In this document: in pieces, positions 11,763 to 23,235 of the stretch | How the letters are laid out: the number at the start of each line of letters is the position of its first letter | How positions within the stretch are numbered: the first letter of the stretch is position 1 | NCBI GenBank assembly: GCA_032622095.1 | Contig: CP136067.1 | Location: forward strand, 51,065,899 to 51,129,898 | DNA from: Siphonodentalium dalli | Lineage: Eukaryota > Mollusca > Scaphopoda > Gadilida > Siphonodentaliidae | Length of the DNA: 64,000 nt | Direction of reading: 5' to 3' | Made by a program: the position numbers and the translations under genes | Notes under the pieces: model-generated | The model's database searches: none | Told to the model about the DNA's origin: nothing | What the model saw: the letters and a program-made list of their open reading frames with translations, nothing else

Positions 11763-12770
11763 ATATAGTAGAGATTCCTGCCATGATATATTTCAACAGT
11801 ATGACTGGTGCCATAAACCGACGCTTATCTGTGAGTTATATAAAATACCATGTTTGCAAATTGACTGGATTGTTACAATATATTGCTTCAATGGATTATT
11901 CCGTACGTCAAATCGGTCGAAATGGTCGATAGTCGAGTTGTCTTTAAATTGTTTTGTTTCAATATGCATGTGGTTGGTTTTGTTTCCTGCAACAGGTACC
12001 CACCAACGACCATAATTTAACAATACCTATATTACAAAGAATGTGTTCGCTCATTCACATATTAAATGTGGTATAAAGGCGTAAGTAATATATGTTTATA
12101 TCGATGCACGTAAGATTTTATATGCATTCCGGGATCCAATAAGTAGGATACCAACTCTCAATACGAGTAGAGATGCATAATTTAAATCATTTCCATATAT
12201 GGGTTATATGCATATATATAGAAAACACGACAAAACATGTCACATTTACTGCCCCTACAATAATTGCCAAGACGGAAGCAATCATGTCATCTCAGGGACA
12301 AAATATCAAATGGTCGATTTAGCATTTGTTGCCTTGAAACTGTCCGTGGCTCTCATATCACCTTATTTTAAAGTCTAAAACGACCCACGAGCAATATTAG
12401 GAGTGTTCATTATATTCTGGATAATTCAGGCATCCCTCTCTATGTACGCCGATGTTACGACCACGAATAAATGAAAACACCATACTGTAATATTAACAGA
12501 CATATGTCAGCGACAAGTGCGTGACATAGGTATCTGACTAACTGGAGGCATTATATTCATAGTTCATAGTCCTGAATAGACGTTGAAATCACCGAGACGG
12601 TCATATATACTATCGCCCTGGGTGGCGGGGTATATAGCCATATTTATAAAAATCAATACGCATACTATTGAACAAACATGGAGCGATAACATAAGATATT
12701 CATTATCGACATTCATTTGTGTGACGAACATAAAGGTCGGTATTTCATATATTTCGCACAATAGTTCAGC
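11763..12770. other. No gene or repeat recognised
   Basis: Overlapping frames on both strands near 11,790-12,020 and 12,560-12,850 show no domain signature. Confidence 0.45.
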
Positions 12771-12975
12771 AGCTGTCTTCGAATTGGGTATCAGTAGGTG
12801 GGAGAATCAATATAGATTGCTTCAGGAAAAATACATGTACATGCAGATATAATGATCACTTAATACACTTAATACAAAACTTCTATAACTAATATGATGA
12901 TAGAGTTGTCGCCATGCAGTATATAGGAAGGGTTAAAATTACATCTTGGCACCCCTCATAGGAATAGCTTATTCG
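12771..12975 (+). repeat. ~205-bp direct repeat, copy 1
   Basis: Matches 13,820-14,005 about 1,049 bp downstream in the same orientation. Shared blocks include AGCTGTCTTCGAA, GGTGGGAGAATCAATATAGA, TTCAGGAAAAATACAT, AATGATCACTTAA and GCACCCCTCA.AGGAATA. It could be a segmental duplication or the two ends of a lost element. Confidence 0.75.
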
Positions 12976-13819
12976 AATAAAGGCCACCGTGGCTCTTAAA
13001 TCTTCACATTCGTTTCATACATGATATCACAAACTGAGGTATGAACGAATTATATTATTATTCTTTTGAAACAAACGTTTAAAGGTGTACTGTACACTAA
13101 AGCCGGCCATTTTTCGGACCATCTCCTTTTATACTCAACAGAATATATTCTAGAAATTAATTAATTAGTTTTGAGCAAAATACACTCATTTACCATATAA
13201 ACAGCACAAACAATGTGGTAACTATAATGAAAATGATAAGTATGTCAGTCTGTTCGCCACAATGTCCGATCTCATGGCCTTTTATGTTCTGATATATCTA
13301 TCTATAACATGGGTGATATTGGGCTTTTTATAGCAGATATGATATCTTTAACTTTAATTTCGAAGCATGTTATTAAAAATTGGGTCATAATCGTAAGAAC
13401 GCAATGTTTCAACCAGGTATATGTTACAACACTGTTGAGAGCTAAGAATCTTCTTAATAATAAACGTGTCCATATTTAATGTAACGTTCTTAGCAAAAAT
13501 ATAGAGAGCGTCATACTATACTCTTTCTTCATAAGGTAACACATATATAAAAACTTCACATCTCTTACTATTGTGGCGTTGAGACGCGAATACACTCTAG
13601 TCAGAATATCTATTAAATGATATTGTGATTTGGTAGTCATTATATAGCTAGTATATATTTTTATTTAAAAGCGAGCATGTTTTCACTAGACTTCGTCTAG
13701 ATATGCGTAAACTGTGAACTTGATTTCAGAGAACTGAATGATTTTACGACTGTTGTACTTTGTGGATATTGTCAATGTAGCTTATTTTATATGTCAACTT
13801 ATTTTAATGTCCATACAAT
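12976..13819. other. Sequence between the two direct repeats; no gene seen
   Basis: AT-rich with no open frame. There is no primer-binding site or polypurine tract that would support an LTR element. Confidence 0.45.
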
Positions 13820-14005
13820 AGCTGTCTTCGAAATAGGTATCATTAGGTGGGAGAATCAATATAGATTTCTTCAGGAAAAATACATATACATGTAAATACA
13901 ATGATCACTTAAAACATAACTTCTATTACTAATTTCGTGATAGATGTTGTCGCCGATATAGAGGAAAGGCTAAAATTACACGTGAGCACCCCTCACAGGA
14001 ATACC
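13820..14005 (+). repeat. ~190-bp direct repeat, copy 2
   Basis: Partner of 12,771-12,975. Divergence is moderate and includes short indels. Confidence 0.75.
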
Positions 14006-14107
14006 GTTTTTGCTCATCCATTATGCATTGAGATCATATTCTGGGAAGGGTGCTCAGTTTCCAGGAAGTTGATATGCACTATAATTGAGGATGGTATATA
14101 CATCAAG

Positions 14108-14219
14108 ACTGGCTACCGACACATCATGGCTGGCTACCGACACATCATGCATCTACGGCTGGCTACCGACACATCATGAATCTACGGCTGGCTACCGACA
14201 CATCATGAATCTACGGCTG
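14108..14219 (+). repeat. Minisatellite of ~29-30-bp units
   Basis: Four copies of GGCTACCGACACATCATG. The last three are separated by (A/C)ATCTACGGCT; the first is shorter by about 10 bp. Confidence 0.9.
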
Positions 14220-14753
14220 ATTGTCCATGGTACTATAAACACGACACATACACGAACAATATTGCTCAAAGACCGATTGCTAAGGTTTATTGTTAAAGTG
14301 TGCGGACAGCTCTCATGTCTATATCTGCATGCGATACATCATATATTGCGCGAACAACAAAACATGTACTGCTTATAAACATGTACTGCTCATTAGTTCC
14401 TCTGATGTTTGGATTTTATGAGCGGATTTGTGGCGTATAATGCATCCGTAACGTACTTGTAAATGTCGATCGCAGCACATAATAGATTGTTTCTCTTTTG
14501 TTAATATCTTAAATGGCGACTGGCTATGTCATATGAGATACATGGTAATGAGCACCATGTGTTAAACATAATGAAACGGGGGGTGGCTTAGTAGAATGTC
14601 ATGTACCGTTACACCTCTTTGTACTCACTGGAGTATCCAAGTTATATTCATTCACCATATAGTGCTGAATATACGTATTTTGTTTCTGATACATTTCGAT
14701 AAATTTGAGATTGTTTGTCAGCGGTCGAGTAAATATGCAACAGTTGACCAGAC
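14220..14753. other. No gene or repeat recognised
   Basis: AACATGTACTGCT is repeated in tandem near 14,360-14,390. Otherwise nothing. Confidence 0.45.
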
Positions 14754-15282
14754 TTTAAAGATACGGACGGCGTTGGCGGTGGGTATGCTGTTAAAATATT
14801 CACCTCCGTCAAAAACCGTCATAAACAAAAAGAATGGTAAAATATAGACAGACTTTGTTCTTATACCAATCAGAAATATGGCATAAACAGTATGTTATTA
14901 TCAAATGTTTTCCTTTGTTGTGTAAACAAAAGCAAAAAACGTTACGGAAACTGGTGTTTGTTTAGATCCGGATATGGTAAACATAAAGAGCGTTATTTGT
15001 TACTGTTTTCCTGATATGGAAATAATAAAGAGCGTTTATATCATTTCTGTGTGATTAACCAATAGAATTGAGCTGTTTAATGTAAACAGAAGCAAAACGT
15101 CTGTAACACGAGAATGTTCTTGTTTACGTACACCATCGTACGTATTGACGACAATATACCATTTACGCGCTGATTATGTTTGGCATATGAACAAAACTAT
15201 ATATATTGTAATATTACGTCTGTTGATGGCGATTTGAACAAATAAGAATATTTCTGCAACGAACGCCGCCCGTGCCTTTAAA
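14754..15282 (-). mobile_element. Family A element, copy 3 (inverted, diverged)
   Basis: The complement of the family A layout: CTTTAAAG..ACGG at the left, GGCGGTGGGTA, two AAAGAGCGTT motifs preceded by GATATGG about 43 bp apart, GTAAACA blocks, and CGTGCCTTTAAA at the right edge. Much more diverged than copies 1 and 2. Confidence 0.7.
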
Positions 15283-16108
15283 TGCCTATATCTCAATTTG
15301 GTACAGGACTTCGGTCTTCAAAGCTAACCCAACCTTACGAGTATACAACAGCTAGTAAAGCCCACCCTACTGTCATACCAGGAGAAGGAAAATAATAATT
15401 ATACATTGCAAAATGCGAAGCCTGTGCAGTGAACTTCGTTCATACATGTTCTGAAACCATATATCTGAAACGCCTGTTTGTACATGTGATTCGAGTGTTG
15501 AAGATTCCAATAGTTAGTTCATGTATGACCACTTTTTTATATCGAAGAGAGGATTGATATTATTCGAAATTAAAGTGTAAACGGTTTTCGTCGAATCCAA
15601 ACGAAACATTTCACTACACCGGTACAAGGTATGTCCAACAACCAAACCCCATTCTCGTTAAATCCGATCATATATCCGTAACTAAAACAAAGCGTTTTTA
15701 ACAACCCTAGTCAAATAATGAACAATACTGTTCTGTCTCAGAGGTTTGTCTCTCCGTTGTATTGCGCCCACTTGTGGGTGAAATAAGCAAACATATGTGT
15801 GATCAAACTAACAATATGTTACAATAATGCGTATATAATGGTAATGGGATCTGAGAGGACTCGCAGTGCCAGCGGTATGTTTGTTTGTGGCAATATGTTA
15901 TCCGTGCTTATGTTGAGACGGAAGTATGTATACAGTTTTCGCCAGAGATTTGGTGTGACAAGCATTTATATTTCAACATGTATAATTAATTCTGATAAAC
16001 AATTCAGCTCTGACCTTATTCGATATTGGACCAACATTTTGTATAACATGTCTTGAGTGCCGTATAAGACATACATGAGTTATTGTACATGACATATAAC
16101 TGTATTGT
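15283..16108. other. No gene or repeat recognised
   Basis: An 85-codon frame (15,799-16,056) has no recognisable domain. Nothing else stands out. Confidence 0.45.
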
Positions 16109-16453
16109 CAACATATCCTCGCGCAAATACGCACATAATCGACCTGAAATGTACATAATGTGATTATTTGGTTCTGAAATAAGCAGATAATGGAGTCATA
16201 TCCATTATTTCGTATTGTGGCGCGGTCCACGGTGAAAACACATATTAAAGAGCGTACCCCTGAACAGTCGTGAATTATTTGTGTCATTATCCGCACATAA
16301 TATTCTTAGAATCGCCCGGTTATGAGTCGATAACATGACTCTCATTTTCAGCACATTATAGACTCAATATGAGGCAACTCTAAGCACATTATATACCTAA
16401 AACTAGTTCTATTATAGGCAGATAATATGCGTTTTTTTGGGAGAAAAGGCTGG
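16109..16453 (+). mobile_element. Family B element (MITE), copy 1
   Basis: Full-length match to copies at 19,367, 26,213 (inverted) and 35,553. The left end CAACATATCCTCGCGCAAAT and right end AATATGCGTTTTTTTGGGAG form an imperfect inverted repeat (TGCGTNTTT..GNGAG when complemented). The element carries about seven copies of a 9-bp core, GCAGATAAT/GCACATAAT/GCACATTAT, spread along its length in both orientations, and one TTAAAGAGCGTAC. It has no coding capacity. Confidence 0.8.
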
Positions 16454-16803
16454 TATTGTCTATCCAGAGAGAATAACTATAACTTCTCGTTATGCATTAA
16501 GTACGGATGTTGCGATTTCTTTTGTTTATCTACATGGACATTGCTGTCTGAAATAAAGCTATATTATATAATAATTGATCAACTTCTAAATCATACTTCT
16601 AAAATATCGAGTTTGGATTACAGATAAAACTCCAACTCAAACATCGCACACTCTGTACCCCATATCCCGCGCTAATAATTTATGCCATCTTGTACATTCA
16701 ATGTATTGGTTTGAATGTAAGAGGGGCAAGGCTGCCTGTAAGTTGTAAAAAAACTGTTATTTATGTATATTTGTATATATTCTTCAGATACGTTAAAATA
16801 TGC
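16454..16803. other. No gene or repeat recognised
   Basis: No signal beyond AT-rich background. Confidence 0.45.
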
Positions 16804-17145
16804 TTAACCTCTTCGCTGCTAAATGGCGTTGGACGCCGTGGGCTAAGCTGTTGACGTTGTTGAAACTTGTTGCCATTGTCCAGCTGAAAATATAATGGGA
16901 ATATCACAAGAACCATAAAACTGACTCAGTTGAAAGGCTATCACCGTTCACAATCGTGGAACATCATATACAAATTGAAACTTCGAGATACAGTTATCCA
17001 CATGCACCAATATCTGACTTCCAGTTATGAGTAATGGCCTACTGCTAGTGTGTTGAAGTAGGTCCGTGGCTGACCATATAGCACACCACGTGCACCTTTA
17101 CGTTCGTAATAGTTACTGCTGTCATAGCAGCGGCGAGGAGGTTAA
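16804..17145. mobile_element. TTAA-ended inverted-repeat element (~340 bp)
   Basis: Begins TTAACCTCTTCGCTGCTA and ends TAGCAGCGGCGAGGAGGTTA followed by A, so the ends are about 20-bp inverted repeats edged by TTAA. TTAA target sites with TTAACC ends are typical of piggyBac-type non-autonomous elements; that assignment is inference. No open frame inside. Confidence 0.6.
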
Positions 17146-17398
17146 GGTAAAATCGTATAAAGGAGAAATAGCAGCTTATAAACTTTACCCACGACACGAA
17201 CCAAACTCCTTGCAGCCGTCTTCGTTATCACTGCGATAGATCACTGCCGGAAGGATGGTACTTTACGGACCGATACATCTATTTATATGTATCGTCGGAA
17301 CGATATGTAGACACCTGTTATCTTATTTTTACAAATAACTGTTTGGAATAATGGTAATTATTTTGGTATTGATAAGAACAATATGAACTGAGCCAGAT

Positions 17399-17510
17399 AT
17401 AGACAATGTTAATCCTAAAATATAAGAACTAAGATCATGTCAGATTTCGGCATTGATAACATAGACAATGTTAATCCTAAAATATATGAACTAAGATCAT
17501 GTCAGAAATC
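17399..17510 (+). repeat. Two-copy 62-bp tandem repeat
   Basis: ATAGACAATGTTAATCCTAA and GAACTAAGATCATGTCAGA each occur twice at a 62-bp offset. Confidence 0.85.
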
Positions 17511-19366
17511 CTTATCAAATGTCCTTGTGGCATTTGTATATCAGCGGAGCGATGGGCGATAACTCTGTCTGGAGTTTGAACACGAACTTGATGACTACAT
17601 TTGTATTTTATTGGATTTTTCGTTGTTCCAGTCGCTACGCCATATAACGCCGTTACCACTGTTATTGGTTCCCGAAAGTTATCACCTAGGACTAATTACA
17701 GTGTGATAGCTGTATACGAAGTTATTGGTTATAGGAGCACAGCAAATAAGATAATAAGCATCTGGGGGCATAACTGCATTTTTTTTCTCTCGTTCCGTGA
17801 GAACATTGAGATACAGAATGAAATATTTACAAAATAATTGATGATAATGATAATATATATAATATTGACAAGTCTCCCGGCAACACAAGTTTGAACATAA
17901 CTTGACATGTTTGCATATGTATATGTGCAGTGAATTTGGTATCGGACTATCATGGTACGATGTTTCTAAAGTACGAATCATGCTTGATTTATTCAAGTCG
18001 CCTTATTTCGACACCCTGGCTACAATGTATAAATCTACATGTATGATTGAATAAACCAAATAAGTTGTCCAAGTCGCCTTCTATGGATAGCGATATTAAA
18101 TTGTAACATTCATCCTTAGCAACCAGCAGTACCCAAACTACGAGGTAATTGACGTTTATATGATACGAATACCCAAACAAAATTGACCACGTTTCTTGCC
18201 ATATATGTCATTGGCTATCCCCTTTGGGTATCTGGCAGTTATACAGTGTAGCAAGACTTCAGTAGGACATTACTTCAATAGGACAATCAACTGAGTTTAG
18301 TGCAAGCCAATGTCAAAATTATTCTTAGCCATTACCATGGCGAAGAAAATCCCACGAATGAGGCATTTTGGATAGGTTGACTCAATAGTATTCAACTATT
18401 AAAGGTACACTATATCAAGACTGAGAAATGGGAGACATGGTAGGATGTCAAACTGTTTGATCCCACACTTCATTATATTAGACAGGTGTAACGTGCAACA
18501 TGTGTTGCCAGTGCCAACGGAAGTGTCCTGACTCGCACGGCCATTCCGCCTACACGTATTTTATACACGGTTAAACCGTTTAGAAGCTTTTTGTCAAAAG
18601 TGTAGAATTAGCAAATCCAATCCTCAGATCAATCGGCGAACCGATGTTTCGTGAACTTTTAGTAAATTCGTCAGAAACGGTGACCCAGCCGCTATTTGTT
18701 TTCGAAAAGGGTTTCGGACAACGACTTCCTTTAAATGGCTTAGGTCGTCTGCTTTCTGGAACCTTAATAGTTATTTTATTCTCGCAGCAGTTTTTTCCGG
18801 TATCTTTTCGCCGTTTATGTTCGAATGCAAATATATTCTATCGTGAGCAACCACTGTGTATATATGAGCGGTAAGATTAGGTTTTGATTGCAGCTAGCCA
18901 ATTAGGTATATCGATGGTTTCACTGTGGACAACTTGTCCCTACGACCAGATTAGTATTTACACGTTCAAGACAGTGAGTTTACATTGCGGGGAAAAACAA
19001 AGGCCAATATGTCCAGTTGATCTCACTGTGTGCGGTAAATTGTAAGCTAAGTCGGTCAGAGCATGCGAATAGTTTTTACCGGAACTATTCTTGTGCTCGA
19101 ACCCTTACTTAACATATCATTTGTTTCTAATTGCTAACAGGCTTCTTTACAAAGTAATACAGTCGTATCGGGTGTTTCGCGAACATTTAAACATTGGTAA
19201 ATTAATTACCTCATAGTTCTTAAATATAGGGATCATAATATGTTAAGGACGCTCCTTTCCCGTGTGTCTGTGTTTAATTACCATGCATGTATATCCGACT
19301 CGATTTAATTATGTGGTATTTATATGTATACATTTGGTGCATGCTCCGTTATTTCGTGTCATTGTG
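17511..19366. other. No gene or repeat recognised
   Basis: Several frames of 60-104 codons overlap on both strands at 17.6-18.0 kb without domain signature. CAAGTCGCCTT is repeated at 17,993 and 18,071. Nothing could be named. Confidence 0.4.
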
Positions 19367-19728
19367 CAACACATCCTCGCGCAAATACACACATAATCGA
19401 CCTATAATACGAAATATGTACATAATGTGATTATTTGATTCTGAAATAAGCAGATAATGGACTCATACCCGTTATTTCGTTTCATGACGCGGGGCACAGT
19501 GAACACACATGTTAAAGGGCGTACACCTGAAACGTGTGCTGGTTAAATTTCATCATTGTCCACACATAATCTTCTTAGAATTGCCTCAATATGAGTCGAT
19601 ACTGTGACTAAAACGCTTTCATTTTCAGCACATTATCGACTCAAAATGAGGCGATTCTAAGCAGATTTATATACCTAAGATAAGTTATATTGTAAGCTGA
19701 TACGGTGCGGTTTTTGGTAGCACAGACT
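19367..19728 (+). mobile_element. Family B element (MITE), copy 2
   Basis: CAACACATCCTCGCGCAAAT at the left, then ACATAATGTGATTATTTGAT, AAGCAGATAATGGACTC, TTAAAGGGCGTACACCTGAA, CAGCACATTATCGACTC and TCTAAGCAGATT in the same order as copy 1. The right end is a little eroded (CTGATACGGTGCGGTTTTTG). Confidence 0.8.
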
Positions 19729-20074
19729 GTATTGTGGGTTTGTTCACGATAAAATCATGATCTTTCGTCACGTCGTAATTTGACCCATACTATCACCATT
19801 TGTCGTGAATGAGCTTGGTCTCAATTAAAATTCATTTTGAAGAGATATTCATTTTTCGAATTATCGGGTCGCCATAATTATCGGAGAGGAGAATCAGAGT
19901 TTCCAAAAAAAACATGGTTTTAGCATGCGCATTTCATAAAAATAAATCTCCAATAGCCAACAATAATGGCCACCCGCCCATTAACTTGAAAACATAAAGA
20001 GCCATATCATTATTTCACGGGTCAATATATAGTTTGCCGACAATTTATTGTGCTTGATTTACTGAACTGCATGT
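19729..20074. other. No gene or repeat recognised
   Basis: No coding frame. CATAAAGAGCCATAT at about 19,992 resembles the recurring TAAAGAGCG motif only partly. Confidence 0.4.
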
Positions 20075-20885
20075 CCTCTGAGGATGTATTCGAATCCATG
20101 TTCTTCTTTGTTCACAAGTAGACCACCAAGACGTGACCCGGGTGTCACGATTCGAATACCCGAAAACAGACCAGGAAATTGTTCACGCAGGTCTGGATTC
20201 TGGATTTCATATCCGAGAACACGTTATTTGTATGTTCGTGGCTTACAGTACCAGTCAGAAGAAGTGGTATATTAAACGCGCTATTTTCGCGCACAATAAC
20301 GCAATAATATTGAAATTGGAAACGCTTATAAAATAAGCGCGCCACTTGTGATATTATTGCAATATTTTGTGCTTAATATCGCAATATTTCGCTCTTAATA
20401 TTGCGACATCTTGCGCTCAAAATTGTGACTTTTAAATCAAGTTATTGCTTCTATATTGTTTATTGCATAAATAGAGACAATGTTTTAGATTTGTATATAA
20501 TTATAGTTGTAAATGCTATACATTGTAGGTACACTATATGTACATTATATACACAGTATTTATCTAATATAAGTATAACACAATCGGGTCTGTATGAAAT
20601 TTAGCGCGCTTAGAATCGCAATATTTTGCGTTCAATATCGCAATAATAAGCGCGACAGATTGTTATTATTGCGCTATAATCGCGCCTTTTTCGAAATTAA
20701 GCGCGCTCAATATCGCAATTAAGGCGCGCCTCAATATACCACTTCTTCTGACTGGTACTGTAATTGTTCTCGGGTGTTAGATTTCCCACAAGCATTTTCA
20801 CGGTATTCGGTCTGGATGGTCTACTTTTCGAGAACACAGAAGAACACGGATTCCAATGCACTCTCGGAGAATTCGCCAGCAGGAC
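20075..20885. mobile_element. Foldback element with ~190-bp arms and GCGC/TATCGCAATA interior
   Basis: The inner arms are strong: TACAGTACCAGTCAGAAGAA then GTGGTATATT at 20,244-20,275 pair with AATATACCACTTCTTCTGAC then TGGTACTGTA at 20,731-20,761. Similarity continues outward with more mismatches (AATCCATGTTCTTCTTTGTTC against its complement near 20,830-20,855; AAGTAGACCA against TGGTCTACTT). The 450-bp centre is packed with GCGC and with variants of TATCGCAATA in both orientations. Frames that cross the arms are mirror images of each other and are not genes. Confidence 0.75.
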
Positions 20886-21010
20886 GCAGACGGACAAATG
20901 ATAGCAATTCCAATCAGCTGATATGGCATTTTCAGAAGTCAAGCGATCGTCATTTGCGATATCAGATGTAAATTGTATGTTAAGGAGAACTTCGTTTCCT
21001 GGCGATGGTA
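20886..21010 (+). repeat. Dispersed ~120-bp repeat, copy 1
   Basis: ACGCAGACGGACAAATGATA, AATTCCAATCAGCTGATATG and GGCATT resemble 23,128-23,235 in the same orientation. It adjoins the foldback element and may be part of a larger unit. Confidence 0.6.
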
Positions 21011-21261
21011 TCAATCAGCAGACAAAGACTAAACCAACTACACAGACGTCCTCCCACATTTCAAGAATGGTGTTATTCCCGACATACAATTGTTCCATAT
21101 GCATGCACAGTCGGTGGTTTTGATAGAGAACTATAATGCAACGACACTGGTCATCACAAATTGTGCATATTTACGTTGCTATCGATATACCGATCATTAA
21201 AAAATAGGGATTGTCCGCTTGTCAAACTAAACGGACATACACTATCTAAATACATTGGCTG

Positions 21262-21340
21262 ATGGTACTGATAATGATGACGGTGATGATGATGTTGTTG
21301 ATGATGATAATGACGATGATGATGACGACGACAATGATTA
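21262..21340 (+). repeat. Degenerate GAT trinucleotide array
   Basis: About 80 bp of GAT, GAC and AAT triplets. The Asp-rich frame is a consequence of the repeat. Confidence 0.85.
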
Positions 21341-21657
21341 TATGCACAACGTAAACGAATTCGGCAGCCAAATGTCACTCTATGGAACTATGTTGTGTAT
21401 AACTCTATATGTGGTATGCAATAGTACTACTGAGTTAATACAATTACAATATCAAACATAGCGTAGCGATAAAACATTTTATTCTAGAGCTTGCAAAACT
21501 AACTACATGCAACTAATTGCATGATCGCTTGTAATTGTTCTCGATCGTGACAACATCAAACTAACTTGATACACTTGCAGTCCATGTTGGTTGGTTAGAA
21601 TTGTATGCATGATTACCTCAGTGCATCAACTGGTTAGTACCAAATTAACAACATGCT
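21341..21657. other. No gene or repeat recognised
   Basis: Short inverted words (ACATGCAACTAATTGCATG) near 21,500; nothing larger. Confidence 0.4.
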
Positions 21658-22063
21658 AGCTTTAAAGCCACATGGCGGTTTGCGCTCCAAAATACACATA
21701 ATACTATTCGCTTTTTAATTGTTCTCAGTATCGAAATAGGTCGATAAATATTTTAACTACCTTTGTACGAGCATTCTGTAATGGAAAACACAACTGTGAA
21801 TGCGGTGTTTGGGTCCCAAACACAAAACAGTCATTCACACGACATGGAACAGAAAAGAGCGTTCCGTGGTATGCTCTTCCTGCTATGGTATCAATAAAGA
21901 GCGTTTGTTTGAGAAAACGGCTGAAAAATGGCCGTGACTTCGGCAAGTGTTTTATGAGCATATGAAGCCGATATATCGATAGTTCGTTATTGATCGACCT
22001 ATCGTATCCGTCGCTCCAAATTAGGTAGAAACAAATTTGAAGGATCGAATGAGCCATGTCCGT
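21658..22063 (+). repeat. Dispersed repeat family G, copy 2
   Basis: Aligns with 190-640 over its whole length (GCCACATGGCGGTTTG to GAATGAGCCATGTCCGTTTA). It contains AAAAGAGCGTTCC and ATAAAGAGCGTTTGTTTGAG at the same places. It lacks the left duplicated part seen in copy 1. Confidence 0.7.
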
Positions 22064-22112
22064 TTAACGGGTTACATGGTCCGGACAGACTCATTGGACG
22101 AGAAAAGCAGAG

Positions 22113-22305
22113 AGGATATCCAACGAGTAATGTTGGGATATAAGATTTTATGAAACGAGTTTGATAAATTTGATTCACAATGAGTCGTAGACGAGTTGTG
22201 AATCAAATGATTCAAACGAGTTTCATAACATCTTATATCCCAAAATAACGAGTCGAAGATCTTTTATATCACATAAAAACTGGAGCTTTATGCCATTTTA
22301 ACAAA
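22113..22305 (+). mobile_element. Palindromic MITE family E, copy 1
   Basis: ATGTTGGGATATAAGATTTT with ATGAAACGAGTTTGAT on the left is mirrored by ATCAAATGATTCAAACGAGT and CATCTTATATCCCAAAAT on the right. A second copy in opposite orientation is at 48,228-48,420; both share the outer CATAAA..AGCTTTATGCC end. Confidence 0.75.
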
Positions 22306-22619
22306 TCAAAATCTTTCTGAAAAATGCATGCAAACTGTATACCTGTACGTCGATGGGTGACACGCTTCGCAGTCGTATACGACAGTATTGCGCGCTCTGA
22401 CTGGCGTCGAAAAATATAGTCCCTCAATTTGCCTCTTTGTTTTTGTGCGTATTTTCGTTAGTGCAACGAAGTTGGAAAAGAATTGAACATTAATGCACAA
22501 AGTGTTAATTTTGCAATGTCTGGTGTTGGTCTCATGCGCGGCTTTTTGATATAATATTAATCCGCGCGGTTATTTTGATGGCGCGATGCTAAGTATCCCG
22601 CGAAGCACGCGTCCATTCG
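22306..22619. other. No gene or repeat recognised
   Basis: A 64-codon minus frame (22,306-22,500) without domain signature; otherwise unremarkable. Confidence 0.4.
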
Positions 22620-23105
22620 TCACTCTACGATATAAGATATGAGGTATAAGGAACTATGTAATGAGTTTTTTAATGACATAATAGGGGTTTCATTTGATAT
22701 ACTTGAATATACCACGTACGGTAAATTGCACCATAGTGATACAGCAACTGTAATACGTGACACCGGCCAATGGTTTTTAAATCGCGGCATTTGAAGAGCA
22801 TTGCACTTTGTCAGTACGATCTCAATTGAAGTGCTTTTTGAATGCATTATTGTTTTGTTATATTGCGCTATTTGTAAACAATGATAAGACATAATTAATG
22901 TCCGGCTAGTCGTGAAAAATGTGTCTATGTCTCGATATGTGTATTTCACCCAAAATATTAAATCACAAAAACGGACTATAATAGCATGCAATAGCATCTT
23001 TTCACTGAAACGCTTCAAAATAGGAGAGTCAACTTTCCTCGGACGCAACAGAATACATGGTTTGGCGAACACGTATTCCTGATGGCTGATATATTGGACT
23101 GTCAT
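22620..23105 (-). pseudogene. Possible decayed retrotransposon C-terminus (161-codon frame)
   Basis: This is one of the longest frames in the window and starts with a true ATG at 23,105. Only its last third is suggestive. MPRFKNHWPVSR, then AVSLWCNLPYVV and PIMSLKNSLHSSLY occupy the places where LINE proteins end with a PR-F, an LWN-LP and an FK-LK motif. The N-terminal hundred residues match nothing I know, and the key residues are altered. It could equally be a chance frame. No flanking splice or poly(A) arrangement decides it. Confidence 0.3.
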
Positions 23106-23127
23106 TGTAAAGAGGCTATGTATCAGA

Positions 23128-23235
23128 CGCTGACGGCCAAATAATACCTATTCCAACCAGCTGATGTGGCATTGTCCGGACTCGAGTCATCCGCGATGAA
23201 TAAAAGAGATCGTTTCCCCATGATATATTACCACA
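23128..23235 (+). repeat. Dispersed ~120-bp repeat, copy 2
   Basis: Partner of 20,886-21,010: ACGCTGACGGCCAAATAATA, ATTCCAACCAGCTGATGTGG and GCATT. Confidence 0.6.

Noticed and set aside
12771..14005. LTR retrotransposon
   Set aside because: Repeats do not begin TG and end CA, and no primer-binding site, polypurine tract or gag/pol frame is present.
20130..20160. tRNA T-arm-like sequence around CACGATTCGAATACCCG (also GATTCGAATC near 8,256)
   Set aside because: No acceptor, D or anticodon stems could be drawn upstream in either place.
20084..21014. Frames on both strands with related NPCSS(L/V)F residues
   Set aside because: They come from the two arms of the foldback element; the resemblance is due to the inverted repeat.
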